From Mycobacterium celatum (GTDB taxonomy: Bacteria; Actinomycetota; Actinomycetes; Mycobacteriales; Mycobacteriaceae): a stretch of 64,000 nucleotides of DNA. The notes below the pieces were generated by a model, which was given only the letters and a program-made list of their open reading frames with translations, did not search any database and was not told where the DNA came from. Positions 42,905 to 51,031 of this stretch are shown here, in pieces. Position 1 is the first letter of the stretch, and every line of letters begins with the position of its first letter. The stretch spans positions 80,988-144,987 of the forward strand of contig NZ_LQOM01000048.1 of assembly GCF_002101595.1 (NCBI RefSeq), read 5' to 3'. The position numbers and the translations under genes were made by a program.

Positions 42905-44029
42905 ATGTCACGTGAGAAGCGATCATTCGGGACCATCCGGCGCCTTCCCTCGAAACGCTTTCAAGTGATGTACACCGGCCCCGACGGCGTGCGCCGCCCG
43001 GCCCCGCGAACCTTCGCCGCCCGCATGGACGCCGAGGCATGGCTGATCGCCAAACGCAAGGAGATCGACGCCGAGCTGTGGAGCGCGGCCGTCGACGAGG
43101 CCCAGCGCGCCAAGGGCGGCACGTTCGCCGCCTACTCGGCCGCCTGGCTGGCGAACAGGATGGTGGCCGGTCGACCCCTCAAGGCCCGCACCCGAGCCCA
43201 CTATCAGAAGATCCTCGACGAGCATCTGCTGCCGGTGTTCGGTGATCGGCAGCTCGCAGCGATCCGACCCCAACACGTCCGAGACTGGCACGGCCGGACC
43301 CTCGTCGACCGGCCGACGCTGCGCAGCCACGCCTACAGCCTGCTGCGCACCATCCTGGGCAGCGCGGTGCACGACGAGCTGATCGAGGCAAACCCGTGTC
43401 GGATCATCGGCGCCGGGCGCGCTAGCCGCGTGCACAAGATCCAGCCCGCCACCGTCGAGGAGCTGACCGCGTTGACTGCGGCGATGCCTGGCCGCCTGCA
43501 GTTGCTGGTGACCCTGGCGGGCTGGTGCGCGCTGCGGTTCGGCGAGCTGGTCGAGCTGCGCCGCCACGACCTCGACCTCGACGCCGGTGTGATCCGCGTA
43601 CGCCGGGCCGCGGTGCGCGTCGGCGGCGCCTACAGCATCACCACACCCAAGAGCGACGCCGGTGTGCGCGACGTTGCGATCCCGCCGCACATCGTGCCGC
43701 TGATCGAGGCCCACCTGTCGAAGCACGCGGCCCGCGGGCGTGACGGGCTGCTGTTCCCCGCCGACCACGGCGGCCACCTGGCCCCGTCGACGCTCAATAG
43801 GCATTGGTACCGAGCCCGTGCGGCCGCCGGGCGCGACGATCTCAGGTTCCACGACCTACGCCACTCGGGCGCGGTGCTGGCGGCCGCCACCGGCGCCACG
43901 CTGGCCGACCTTATGGCCCGGCTGGGTCACTCCACCCCGGCGGCCGCGATGCGCTACCAGCACGCCGCGCAGGGCCGCGACAAGGCCATTGCCGAGCTGC
44001 TGTCGAAGCTCGCCACCGGCCAGGGTTAG
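42905..44029 (+). CDS. int: tyrosine recombinase (integrase)
   Basis: A 374-residue phage-type integrase. N-terminal AP2-like arm-binding region (GTIRRLPSKRFQVMYTGPDG), a SAM-like core-binding domain (about 80-160), and the catalytic domain with Arg in CALRFGELVELR, HDLRHSG (HxxR), and the nucleophile Tyr in MRYQHAA. The ATG at 42905 excludes an upstream in-frame extension that runs over the arm sites. It should insert the element at tRNA-Val. Confidence 0.95.
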   Translation: MSREKRSFGTIRRLPSKRFQVMYTGPDGVRRPAPRTFAARMDAEAWLIAKRKEIDAELWSAAVDEAQRAKGGTFAAYSAAWLANRMVAGRPLKARTRAHYQKILDEHLLPVFGDRQLAAIRPQHVRDWHGRTLVDRPTLRSHAYSLLRTILGSAVHDELIEANPCRIIGAGRASRVHKIQPATVEELTALTAAMPGRLQLLVTLAGWCALRFGELVELRRHDLDLDAGVIRVRRAAVRVGGAYSITTPKSDAGVRDVAIPPHIVPLIEAHLSKHAARGRDGLLFPADHGGHLAPSTLNRHWYRARAAAGRDDLRFHDLRHSGAVLAAATGATLADLMARLGHSTPAAAMRYQHAAQGRDKAIAELLSKLATGQG

Positions 44030-44069
44030 CGCGCCGCGGCTCGAATCAGGCTGCCCCGCAACGGGATTC

Positions 44070-44114
44070 TTTCCGAAATCGGCAAACACCCCGCCGTTTC
44101 CCGAAAGTCGGAAA
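44070..44114. promoter_or_regulatory. inverted repeat between int and xis
   Basis: TTTCCGA-N2-TCGG (44070-44082) and CCGA-N3-TCGGAAA (44101-44114) form an inverted repeat 18 bp apart in the 210-bp gap between integrase and excisionase-like genes. May be an operator or a terminator. No repressor gene was recognised in the element. Confidence 0.4.
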
Positions 44115-44239
44115 ACTGCTGCTAGGCATACGGTTTCGGACTGCGACACGCCGATACAGCGTGTTGTCTCACATTGTCTTGCTCGGTGCATCGGTGAGCA
44201 TTAGACGCACAACGCGAACTGCCTAGGAGAGAGAGCCCC

Positions 44240-44446
44240 GTGACCGCACTGCCCGATTCAACACTCTTGCAAGAACTTCTGCCGCTCCGAGAGGCTGCCC
44301 AACACGCCGGGGTGCACCCCTGCACCGTTCGCCGCTGGGTCGCGGCCGGGCGCCTCACCGGCTACCGCATCGGCCCCCGCCTCGTCAAGGTCGACATGCG
44401 CGAACTGGACCGGCTAATCGAGCCAATCACCGGCGGCGCCGGGTAA
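44240..44446 (+). CDS. excisionase-like HTH protein
   Basis: A 68-residue MerR-like helix-turn-helix (HTH_17) protein: LLPLREAAQHAGVHPCTVRRWVAAGRLTGYRIGPRLVKVDMRELDRLI. Size and position next to an integrase match recombination directionality factors. The ribosome site AGGAGAGAG precedes the GTG start. Likely directs excision and could also regulate nearby genes. Confidence 0.8.
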   Translation: MTALPDSTLLQELLPLREAAQHAGVHPCTVRRWVAAGRLTGYRIGPRLVKVDMRELDRLIEPITGGAG

Positions 44447-44514
44447 CCCCCGGTGTTCTGAGCTATCCAAACACCAGGTGCCTGGTCAACCCTGACAAGA
44501 AAGCACCGCCCTAA

Positions 44515-46833
44515 ATGACCCTCGAAGTTCGCGAGCTGCGCACCGCGTCATTCACGGACCTGCTCGACCGTCTCAACTACACCAGCGCCGAGCACGTGTC
44601 CATCACCTATCAGCGGCCCGGCGGCCCCGTCGTGGCCGCCATCGTCCAGGTGCTCGACGCCGCCCGGTATCTCGCCGAGCATGTGCCCGCGGATGCCGAC
44701 ACATGGTTCGGTGTGTGCCCCGTCGCCGGGCCCGCCCGCTGCGGCACTAACGGCACCGCGCAGGACGTAACCCGCCTGTCAGCTTTGTGGGCTGATATCG
44801 ACTTCAAACACACCGGCGGGCCCGACGGCGCCAATGCAATCATCAGCGCGCTGGCCGGGCTGCTCGGCACGGGCCCGTCGGCAATCGTGTTCAGCGGCAA
44901 CGGGTGTCACCCATACTGGCCGATCGAGCATGGCGCAGTGTCCGAGCATGGCCGCGGCGAACTGGCCGCGCTGCTGCGCCGCTGGGGGCGTTTCGTGAAG
45001 CTGGTCGCCAAGAATCACGGCGCCCACGCCGATTCGGTGTTCGACCTGCCGCGCATCTTGCGCGTGCCTGACACGCCTAACAACAAGACCACCCCGCCGG
45101 TGGTCGTCACAGTCGAGCCCGGTAGCGGCGGCCCGCTCACGGTCGCCCACGTCGGCGAGGTGCTCGACGAGCTGGGCATCGCCGAATACGACACCGACCG
45201 CCCGGCCGGCGGCCTCGAGCCCGTATCCGACCCCGGCGGCTGGCAGTACGCCGACCGGCCGTGCTGCGACTACGTCTCGGCAATGGTCAAAGGCTGGGGC
45301 ACCGACAATCCGGCGGCGCGGCACCCGTGGCTGGTGTCGCAGGCCGTGCGGATCGCCGCCGCTTGGCGTAACGGCTGCCTCACCGACCAGCAGCACCGCG
45401 AAGCCGTCGACGCACTGCGCCGCCGGTTTGCTGAGCTGTGCGACCGTCCCGGCGACGCCCGCCCGGTCAAGCGGTTCGAGGTGGAGGGCGCCCTCGACTA
45501 CGGCCGCGACCTGGCCGCCGCCAAGTCCGCCGTCCAGGTGCTCGGCGAGCTGGGCGGCGTCAAACACTTCCACAGTTACCCGAACGGCGATAGGTGTGTG
45601 TCCGACGTGTCCGAAGTGTCCGAAACTATGCAAACCCCCAGCTCAGCATCGCCGGGGCCCGGCGGGCATCCGGACACTGCTTCCGGCCCCGCGCCCGGAA
45701 CAACAGGCGCCACACACTGGGATTCGGACACTTCGGCCACTTCGGACACTGATACATCGGACGTGCTCGGCGGGATGGTTGACGGCGCATGGCTCGACGC
45801 GCAAGAGTTCCCGCCGCTTGAGTACACCGTGCCGGGTCTCGTGTCCGAGGGCCTCGGCATCATCGTCGGCCCCCCGAAGGCCGGTAAGAGTTGGTTAGTC
45901 GCCGACCTCGCGCTGGCCGCCGCCGCGCGCGGTCTGGCGCTCGGCGCGCTGGCCGTCGATCAGCGCCCCGTGCTGTACCTGGCGCTCGAAGATGGGCACC
46001 GCCGCCTACAGAGCCGTTTCCGGCGCATCATGGGCGACGGCCAGCCGATCCCGAAGGACGTGCACGTCATCGTCAAGGCGACGCCAGACGAGGCGCTGGC
46101 GATGATCGCCGAGTTTCTGCGCCGGTACACCGCGGCTAAACCGTTCGTCATCCTCGACACCCTCGGCAAAGTGAAACCGCCGAAGCGGGCCGGTGAGGAC
46201 TCGTATCAGGTTGATTACGCGATCGGCAGCAAGCTCAAAACGCTTGTCGACGAAGTACCGGGCTCGTCGCTGCTCGTGGTGCATCACTCACGTAAAGCCG
46301 AGTCAAACGATTTCGTCGACGCGGTGAGCGGCACGAACGGTATCGCCGGGGCGGCCGATTTCGTCGCCGTACTTGCGCGGCAGCGGCATTCGACCGAGGC
46401 GACGCTGTCTGTCACCGGCCGCGACATCGTTGAAGCCGAGTATGCGTTGACCGCCGTGCACGGCGTGCTCTGGCGCCTCGATGGCGGCAGCCTGGCGGCT
46501 GCTGCCGAGGCAGCCGAGAAGCGCCGCCAGGCAGGCAATTTAGGTGATCGCAGCATAGAGGTGCTGGCGGTCGTAGCGGCCTCGGCCGAGCCGGTCTCGC
46601 CCGCCGAGGTCGCAGCCAAGCTCGGCATCGACAACGACACCGCCGGGAAGTACCTGCGCAGACTGGCCGACGGCGGCCACATCGCCAAAGCCGGACGTGG
46701 GAAATACGCTGCGGCGCAGCAGTCTCCGACCTGCACAACCTGCGGTGAGCTGATGGCCGCCGGGCAGGTAGACGCTCATCTCGGATGCAAGCCCTTGACC
46801 CCCAATCACGCAAGAGGAAGAACTACCCCGTGA
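44515..46833 (+). CDS. primase-helicase replication protein (AEP-like primase + RepA/RecA-like ATPase)
   Basis: A 772-residue protein. The N-terminal part has archaeo-eukaryotic primase-like motifs: LWADIDFKH (DxD metal site near residue 93) and VFSGNGCHPYW (sGnGxH). A Ser/Thr/Asp-rich linker (about 365-415) follows. The C-terminal part is a RecA-type helicase: GPPKAGKSWLV (Walker A, near 450), VILDTLGKV (Walker B), LLVVHHSRK. A winged helix (PVSPAEVAAKLGIDNDTAGKYLRRLADGG) and a Cys pair (CTTCGE) end it. It should start replication of the excised element. Confidence 0.8.
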   Translation: MTLEVRELRTASFTDLLDRLNYTSAEHVSITYQRPGGPVVAAIVQVLDAARYLAEHVPADADTWFGVCPVAGPARCGTNGTAQDVTRLSALWADIDFKHTGGPDGANAIISALAGLLGTGPSAIVFSGNGCHPYWPIEHGAVSEHGRGELAALLRRWGRFVKLVAKNHGAHADSVFDLPRILRVPDTPNNKTTPPVVVTVEPGSGGPLTVAHVGEVLDELGIAEYDTDRPAGGLEPVSDPGGWQYADRPCCDYVSAMVKGWGTDNPAARHPWLVSQAVRIAAAWRNGCLTDQQHREAVDALRRRFAELCDRPGDARPVKRFEVEGALDYGRDLAAAKSAVQVLGELGGVKHFHSYPNGDRCVSDVSEVSETMQTPSSASPGPGGHPDTASGPAPGTTGATHWDSDTSATSDTDTSDVLGGMVDGAWLDAQEFPPLEYTVPGLVSEGLGIIVGPPKAGKSWLVADLALAAAARGLALGALAVDQRPVLYLALEDGHRRLQSRFRRIMGDGQPIPKDVHVIVKATPDEALAMIAEFLRRYTAAKPFVILDTLGKVKPPKRAGEDSYQVDYAIGSKLKTLVDEVPGSSLLVVHHSRKAESNDFVDAVSGTNGIAGAADFVAVLARQRHSTEATLSVTGRDIVEAEYALTAVHGVLWRLDGGSLAAAAEAAEKRRQAGNLGDRSIEVLAVVAASAEPVSPAEVAAKLGIDNDTAGKYLRRLADGGHIAKAGRGKYAAAQQSPTCTTCGELMAAGQVDAHLGCKPLTPNHARGRTTP
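45598..45749. repeat. inverted arrays of 9-bp iterons (candidate origin)
   Basis: Three tandem GTGTCCGA units with 9-bp period at 45598-45605, 45607-45614 and 45616-45623. About 100 bp on, three reverse-complement units TCGGACAC (one variant TCGGCCAC) with the same period at 45724-45731, 45733-45740 and 45742-45749. A single variant CCGGACAC lies between at 45670-45677. They encode different peptides on each side (VSDVSEVSE versus DSDTSATSDT), so selection may be on the DNA. Candidate replication origin. Confidence 0.55.
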
Positions 46834-46867
46834 CTGACATCGCCACCGCTCCCCACTGGTACCGGAC

Positions 46868-47227
46868 GTGACCGTCGAATTGTCACGCGAAGAATTACGC
46901 GCCGCGATATATGGCTTGGCAGCCGTCCAGCGTGCCCGCGCTGCGGCCGGGGCGCCTGTGCCACATCCGGTGATAACCGCGCGACAGCACTTGGAAATCG
47001 CATACAGATGCGCCATGTCGCCACCGCGACACCAAAACACGGGCCCTGCAGAAGAATCGGAGGAGTGGATCGGAACACGCTTAGCCGCCCAGGTGCTCAA
47101 CTGGCACCCCCGGCGAGTCCAACGCCACCGCGGCGACCTCGACGGGCACCTCGTCGGCGGCCGCCTAGTGTTTCCTGCCCTAACCGTCCGAGAGTATGCG
47201 AAACAGATAGGTACACAAGGTGACTGA
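46868..47227 (+). CDS. hypothetical protein with HTH-like C-terminus
   Basis: A 119-residue protein not recognised. The first 50 residues are helical (LSREELRAAIYGLAAVQRARA). The C-terminal half (EWIGTRLAAQVLNWHPRRVQRHRGDLDGHLVGGRLVFPALTVREY) has the shape of a MerR-like helix-turn-helix of phage proteins. A 13-codon reading frame starting GTG at 46830 ends within its start codon and may couple translation to the primase gene. Starts GTG. Confidence 0.6.
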   Translation: MTVELSREELRAAIYGLAAVQRARAAAGAPVPHPVITARQHLEIAYRCAMSPPRHQNTGPAEESEEWIGTRLAAQVLNWHPRRVQRHRGDLDGHLVGGRLVFPALTVREYAKQIGTQGD

Positions 47228-47441
47228 ACTAGACCCCGAAGTCGAGCAGCAGCTCGCCGACATGCCGGAAGCCGACTTTGACGCTCTCATCGCCCGCGTA
47301 CGGCCACCCGAGGAACCCGCCGACCCGAAGGCCCGCGCCGCCGCCGCCCTGCGCCGCGAGATGGGTGCCAATGTGCGCGGCAAGAAACCAAGCAAAGAAG
47401 CCGCCGCGGCCGCCCTACGCCGCTACGCCAACGGCCGCTAA
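47220..47441 (+). CDS. hypothetical small protein of the element
   Basis: 73 residues, acidic N-terminus and basic Ala/Arg-rich C-terminus (KARAAAALRREMGANVRGKKPSKEAAAAALRRYANGR). Begins GTG and overlaps the previous gene by 8 bp. No family recognised. Likely helical; could be a nucleic-acid-binding or scaffold protein, but that is a guess. Confidence 0.5.
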   Translation: MTELDPEVEQQLADMPEADFDALIARVRPPEEPADPKARAAAALRREMGANVRGKKPSKEAAAAALRRYANGR

Positions 47442-47462
47442 ACCACGAAGGGACACAACAAC

Positions 47463-48233
47463 ATGCAATCTTGGAACAGCCCCCGCGAAAACGCTCTATA
47501 CAACGTGCACCCCGTCCTTAAACAGCTCGCCGACCGCAACATCGACCTACCCGACACCGTCACCGCGGCGGCCGCCACCCTCGCCCGCATCGAGAACAGC
47601 CGCCCCGCCGAACCGCCAACCGACGCGATCCGGCGGGCGATCCTCGACGCCGCCGACCAGGACACCCTCGACCGCCTGGTCCTCGCCGAGCTAGGGCACT
47701 CCCGGCTGGCCGCCGAGCACCGGCAGGCGATCCTCGACGCCGCGGTCGCCGTCATGTCCGCCATCCGCGCCGAGCACGACACGATTTTCGCGCAGCTCGC
47801 AGCATTGGCGCACAAGCAAATCGAGCACCTCGAAGCTGTCGCCCAACTGCCAACAACTGATGTAATGCAGTTGGTGCGCGACGGCAACCACAAAGGCGCG
47901 CAGCTCGTCGCCGGAACCGACGCAGCCGCAACTGAACTCGAAGTGCTCTACGATCTGCGCGACGACTTCCTCAGCGGCGGTTTCGACAAGATGACGCTTG
48001 GACATGTCGACTGCTCACGCTGGCGCGATCCCGACAAGCCCGGCCGCGGCGCGACGCCAGCCGAGCGTTGCCTCGACGGCTTGATCGAGCAAGAAAACGA
48101 GCTTTGGTTTCCGACAAGAGATCAAGCACTCGACGCAGCTCGTCCAATATTCGAAAGAGACAAAGCAAAAGCCGACGAGAACGCCGCGGTCCGGCGGACC
48201 CAAAACGCGGCCGCGCAAGCATTCGCGCGCTGA
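47463..48233 (+). CDS. hypothetical helical protein of the element
   Basis: A 256-residue, mostly helical protein rich in Ala and acidic residues. The middle (LGHSRLAAEHRQAILDAAVAVMSAIRAEHDTIFAQLAALAHKQIEHLEAVAQL) can form a coiled coil. No known domain is visible. Its place between replication and terminase genes, where satellites carry capsid-interference or packaging modifiers, makes it of interest. No function assigned. Confidence 0.55.
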   Translation: MQSWNSPRENALYNVHPVLKQLADRNIDLPDTVTAAAATLARIENSRPAEPPTDAIRRAILDAADQDTLDRLVLAELGHSRLAAEHRQAILDAAVAVMSAIRAEHDTIFAQLAALAHKQIEHLEAVAQLPTTDVMQLVRDGNHKGAQLVAGTDAAATELEVLYDLRDDFLSGGFDKMTLGHVDCSRWRDPDKPGRGATPAERCLDGLIEQENELWFPTRDQALDAARPIFERDKAKADENAAVRRTQNAAAQAFAR

Positions 48234-48245
48234 AAGTAGCGACAC

Positions 48246-48470
48246 ATGAATGGCGACGACGAACTCGACGCGCGTTTCCTCCTTTCCGCGCGCACAACCA
48301 TCGACGTGTTGTCGCACCAGCCGCCGAGCCTCGTCGCGCAGCGTGACGCGGCGGGCTCGGCGCTGGCACCCCCTGGGGGCGGACCCCCTCGACGCCCCGC
48401 CGCCTCTCAGCGGCATATGCCGATATCTATTCCCGAGCCGGCCCAACATTTGACCCTTGAGGAGCTCTGA
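48246..48470 (+). CDS. hypothetical small protein before TerS
   Basis: 74 residues with a proline-rich middle (SALAPPGGGPPRRPAASQ). Ends one base into the TerS ATG (TGATG), so translation is coupled. No family recognised. May be a real gene, but composition is weak evidence. Confidence 0.45.
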   Translation: MNGDDELDARFLLSARTTIDVLSHQPPSLVAQRDAAGSALAPPGGGPPRRPAASQRHMPISIPEPAQHLTLEEL

Positions 48471-48775
48471 TGACGACTACACCCCGTGGGCTACGCGCTG
48501 CCGGTAAACGGCTGTGGCGGTCTGTGACTAGGGACTTTGACCTCGACGATCATGAGGCGATGCTCCTGCGCGAGGCGTGCCGAACTGTCGACCAACTCGA
48601 CGATTTGCAGGCCGAAGTCGACGCAAACGGAGCTGTTGTCGAATCAAGTCAGGGTGTTCGCGTGCATCCCGCGGTGGTTGAGGCGCGGCAGCAGCGCCTA
48701 GTGCTGGCGAAGATCATGAGTGCACTCGGTCTCCCGAAAGGCGTCGTGGGGGAGGTTGAGGTCGCCGCGTCATGA
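48470..48775 (+). CDS. phage terminase small subunit (P27 family)
   Basis: 101 residues matching P27-type small terminases: GLRAAGKRLWRSVTRDFDLDDHEAMLLREACRTVDQLDDLQAEVDANG, then VRVHPAVVEARQQRLVLAKIMSALGLP. In phages it recognises the pac or cos site and hands DNA to the large subunit. Here no large terminase exists, as in phage satellites that redirect a helper's packaging. A GGAG site overlaps the previous gene's end. Its stop overlaps the next ATG (ATGA). Confidence 0.8.
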   Translation: MTTTPRGLRAAGKRLWRSVTRDFDLDDHEAMLLREACRTVDQLDDLQAEVDANGAVVESSQGVRVHPAVVEARQQRLVLAKIMSALGLPKGVVGEVEVAAS

Positions 48776-49011
48776 AGCGAAAGGTGCCCGCGTCGAGCGT
48801 GCCGCCGCGCGAGCTGGTCTTGTTTGACCTGGACCGCTGGACGCTGCCAGGGACCAACGGAGACCCATGGGGACCGACACGGGCACATGAGGCGTGGTGT
48901 GCGGCGCGCGCGGCATGGGTCGCCGCCGGTGGGACGTGGCCCACTGGGGATGATCAGCGTGAGTTTGAGGAGGCGGCCTACACCCCAGATGAACCGTGGG
49001 ACGGTCGCTAA
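48772..49011 (+). CDS. hypothetical protein after TerS
   Basis: 79 residues, coupled to TerS by ATGA. Trp-rich (LFDLDRWTLPGTNGDPWGPTRAHEAWCAARAAWVAAGGTWP). I recall similar small proteins after terminase genes in actinophages, but cannot name a family. Possibly part of the packaging module. Confidence 0.55.
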   Translation: MKRKVPASSVPPRELVLFDLDRWTLPGTNGDPWGPTRAHEAWCAARAAWVAAGGTWPTGDDQREFEEAAYTPDEPWDGR

Positions 49012-49068
49012 TCTAACCGTCGTAACGCCTCTGGGCGAAAGTGCGTCAGCTTAGGGTAGCGTCCCAAG

Positions 49069-49488
49069 GTGGCCACTTTCGTCGGAGCCATCTCAATCAG
49101 CGAGCCCCATAACTGGGATCGATGCAAGGCTGTCGGTTTGTGGGGAGTCCCGAAGTACACATTCCGAGTCCGAAGTGTCAAGGCGGGCGATCGACTATTC
49201 ATTTGGCGGACTCGTGCGGGTTTCATCGCAGAAGCGAGGGTCACCGGGCCCCCGCGCGTGCCGGTGAGCAAGGACGAAGCGCCATGGCCAGGCGGACTAA
49301 GCCGTTTCTCCGCGGTGATCCCGATTGCCGTCGTGCAAGAGACATCAACGCCGTACCGGCTAGCCTTTGTGAAAGATCGGCAGGAAGTAACCGGATTGTC
49401 GAGTAATTCGCTGAGGTTCGGACTGGTGCCTATTGGCGACGAGGCGGGCGACAACATTAGCGCTGCTCTGACAGCAAGTACCCAGTAA
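49069..49488 (+). CDS. EVE-domain protein
   Basis: A 139-residue protein of the EVE/PUA-like fold: ISEPHNWDRCKAVGLWGVPKY, then VKAGDRLFIWRTRAGFIAEARVTGPPRVP. EVE domains bind modified bases (for example 5-methylcytosine) in DNA or RNA and are often next to restriction genes. GTG start. Convergent with the R-M operon. Probably a modified-base sensor in the element's defence cargo. Confidence 0.75.
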   Translation: MATFVGAISISEPHNWDRCKAVGLWGVPKYTFRVRSVKAGDRLFIWRTRAGFIAEARVTGPPRVPVSKDEAPWPGGLSRFSAVIPIAVVQETSTPYRLAFVKDRQEVTGLSSNSLRFGLVPIGDEAGDNISAALTASTQ

Positions 49489-49499
49489 ACGCGGTGGCT

Positions 49500-49796
49500 T
49501 CAGACGCCGCCACGACCTCCCTTGCCGCCCTTCTTTTGCTGATGCGCTGATCTGCGCGCGAAGGAGTCTGACCGTACGGCCTGCATGTCGAAGTGTGCGC
49601 GTTCTTTCGCCAACCGCTGCCGCTTTGGGGATTGCGATCGGCGCTTTTCCGCTTCTTCCTCGTAGTAGATATCAGCGGCCGACCGAACTCTGGTTGCAAA
49701 GATGATGTCGCCCGCCACTAGGACGACGAACTGGCCGTCCGGTTCAACTCGCAGTTGAACGGCCTCGTCGTTGGTGCTTCGTATCAGCTCGCTCAT
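49500..49796 (-). CDS. hypothetical protein of the R-M operon
   Basis: 98 residues. The first 55 look beta-rich (AVQLRVEPDGQFVVLVAGDIIFATRV); the rest is basic, ending KKGGKGGRGG, suggesting nucleic-acid contact. Its ATG overlaps the methyltransferase stop (ATGA), so it is the third gene of the operon. It could be an accessory or control protein. Confidence 0.6.
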   Translation of the reverse strand: MSELIRSTNDEAVQLRVEPDGQFVVLVAGDIIFATRVRSAADIYYEEEAEKRRSQSPKRQRLAKERAHFDMQAVRSDSFARRSAHQQKKGGKGGRGGV

Positions 49797-51031
49797 GGTC
49801 TTACCGCCTCGACGTCAAACTCATAGAGGCGCTTGTTCGAGTTTCGCTTACGAATGGTGGTTATCTCGATCTTGTCGAAGCCAGCCTCTCGCAACATGTT
49901 CCCGTACCAGCGTTCCGCCGGAACCAGGTGACCGTAAAAGGTGCTGTTGCCGACGATGTAAGAAACTGAACCGCCCGGCTTCACATGCTTGTAAGCCGCC
50001 TGAAAGTGTTCCCACATGTCGTGGAAGTACTTACCAACGTAGTTGCTTAGCAAGGGGCCGTTCTTGCCGCCGTCCCGCGCGATTAGCTCTCGGACACTGT
50101 CCATCTCCTCGTCGACAGGGGTTCCGGTCTCGGAGGGGCGCCAGGTGTTGAGATTCGAAGTTGCCGTCCCCCACGTACCGCCGATTGCCTTCCAGTCCAG
50201 TTCGCCCGCGTCTGAGGCGATGTCGAGAAAACGTAGCCAGTACATGTACGGGCGGAGTTCTCGGATGTACGACATGCGGTTAACGTAGGGCGGTGAGGTC
50301 AGAAGAAGGTCACACGGCTCGAGTCCATCAAACTCATGCCGAGAATCGCCGCTCTTGATAGTGGCCGAACCTAGCAAATCGAAAGCAGCGGTGGACGTTA
50401 CGTCCTTTGCTTCCCGCTCAAAGAGGTTGATCGTTAACGCAGCTTTGTCAATGTCGATCAGGCTTAGCGCGTCATCGGTTGGCTTGAACGACATCGATTG
50501 ATGGTTGAATGCGGCATTGCTTGAGCTGATGAGTGTACGACAGAGCGCAATGTTCATTAGGTCGCTCAGTTGTGGGTTGCCTCCAGCCGAATCGATCGCC
50601 TGCCGAATAGCCTTCAAAGCCCGTAACGTGCTGCTGTCCCACCACCTTTCAATCTTGAACAGGTTGGGTTGCCATAGTTCCGTTTCATTCAACAGCTTGT
50701 ATGCGCCGCGCACGACCTTCTTCACGTAGCTCGGAGCCTCGCCAACGTTGGCGTCCGAATAGTGAGCGGTTTTCGTCCGACCCAGCCAGATGAGGAATGG
50801 GTTAATGTCGATCGATTGGCCGAGCAGACCGTGCTCAGCTGCAGCCAACGGTGTAGTCCCGGTCCCTGAGAACGGATCGGTTACAACCGCGCCCTTCGGC
50901 AAATGTGCAACGCGATCTCGGACTAGCTGCATCGAGTACGCCGGAGTGAGCCGCAGCCAGCCGTGACGACCTATCCCCATGTTGGCCCTGAACGTCAGGT
51001 GCTCGTTCCGGTTGGTGTGGGACACGGTCAC
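49793..51031 (-). CDS. DNA methyltransferase of a type II R-M system
   Basis: A 412-residue DNA methyltransferase. SAM motif I is VVTDPFSGTGTTPLAAAEHG, near residue 50. The catalytic motif is LLLTSPPYVNRMSY (SPPY), near 245, which is typical of N4-cytosine enzymes. Order I then IV; the target-recognition region probably lies between or after. Its ATG overlaps the endonuclease stop (ATGA). Protects the host site from the partner enzyme. The DNA here is visibly lower in GC than the chromosome. Confidence 0.85.
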   Translation of the reverse strand: MTVSHTNRNEHLTFRANMGIGRHGWLRLTPAYSMQLVRDRVAHLPKGAVVTDPFSGTGTTPLAAAEHGLLGQSIDINPFLIWLGRTKTAHYSDANVGEAPSYVKKVVRGAYKLLNETELWQPNLFKIERWWDSSTLRALKAIRQAIDSAGGNPQLSDLMNIALCRTLISSSNAAFNHQSMSFKPTDDALSLIDIDKAALTINLFEREAKDVTSTAAFDLLGSATIKSGDSRHEFDGLEPCDLLLTSPPYVNRMSYIRELRPYMYWLRFLDIASDAGELDWKAIGGTWGTATSNLNTWRPSETGTPVDEEMDSVRELIARDGGKNGPLLSNYVGKYFHDMWEHFQAAYKHVKPGGSVSYIVGNSTFYGHLVPAERWYGNMLREAGFDKIEITTIRKRNSNKRLYEFDVEAVRP

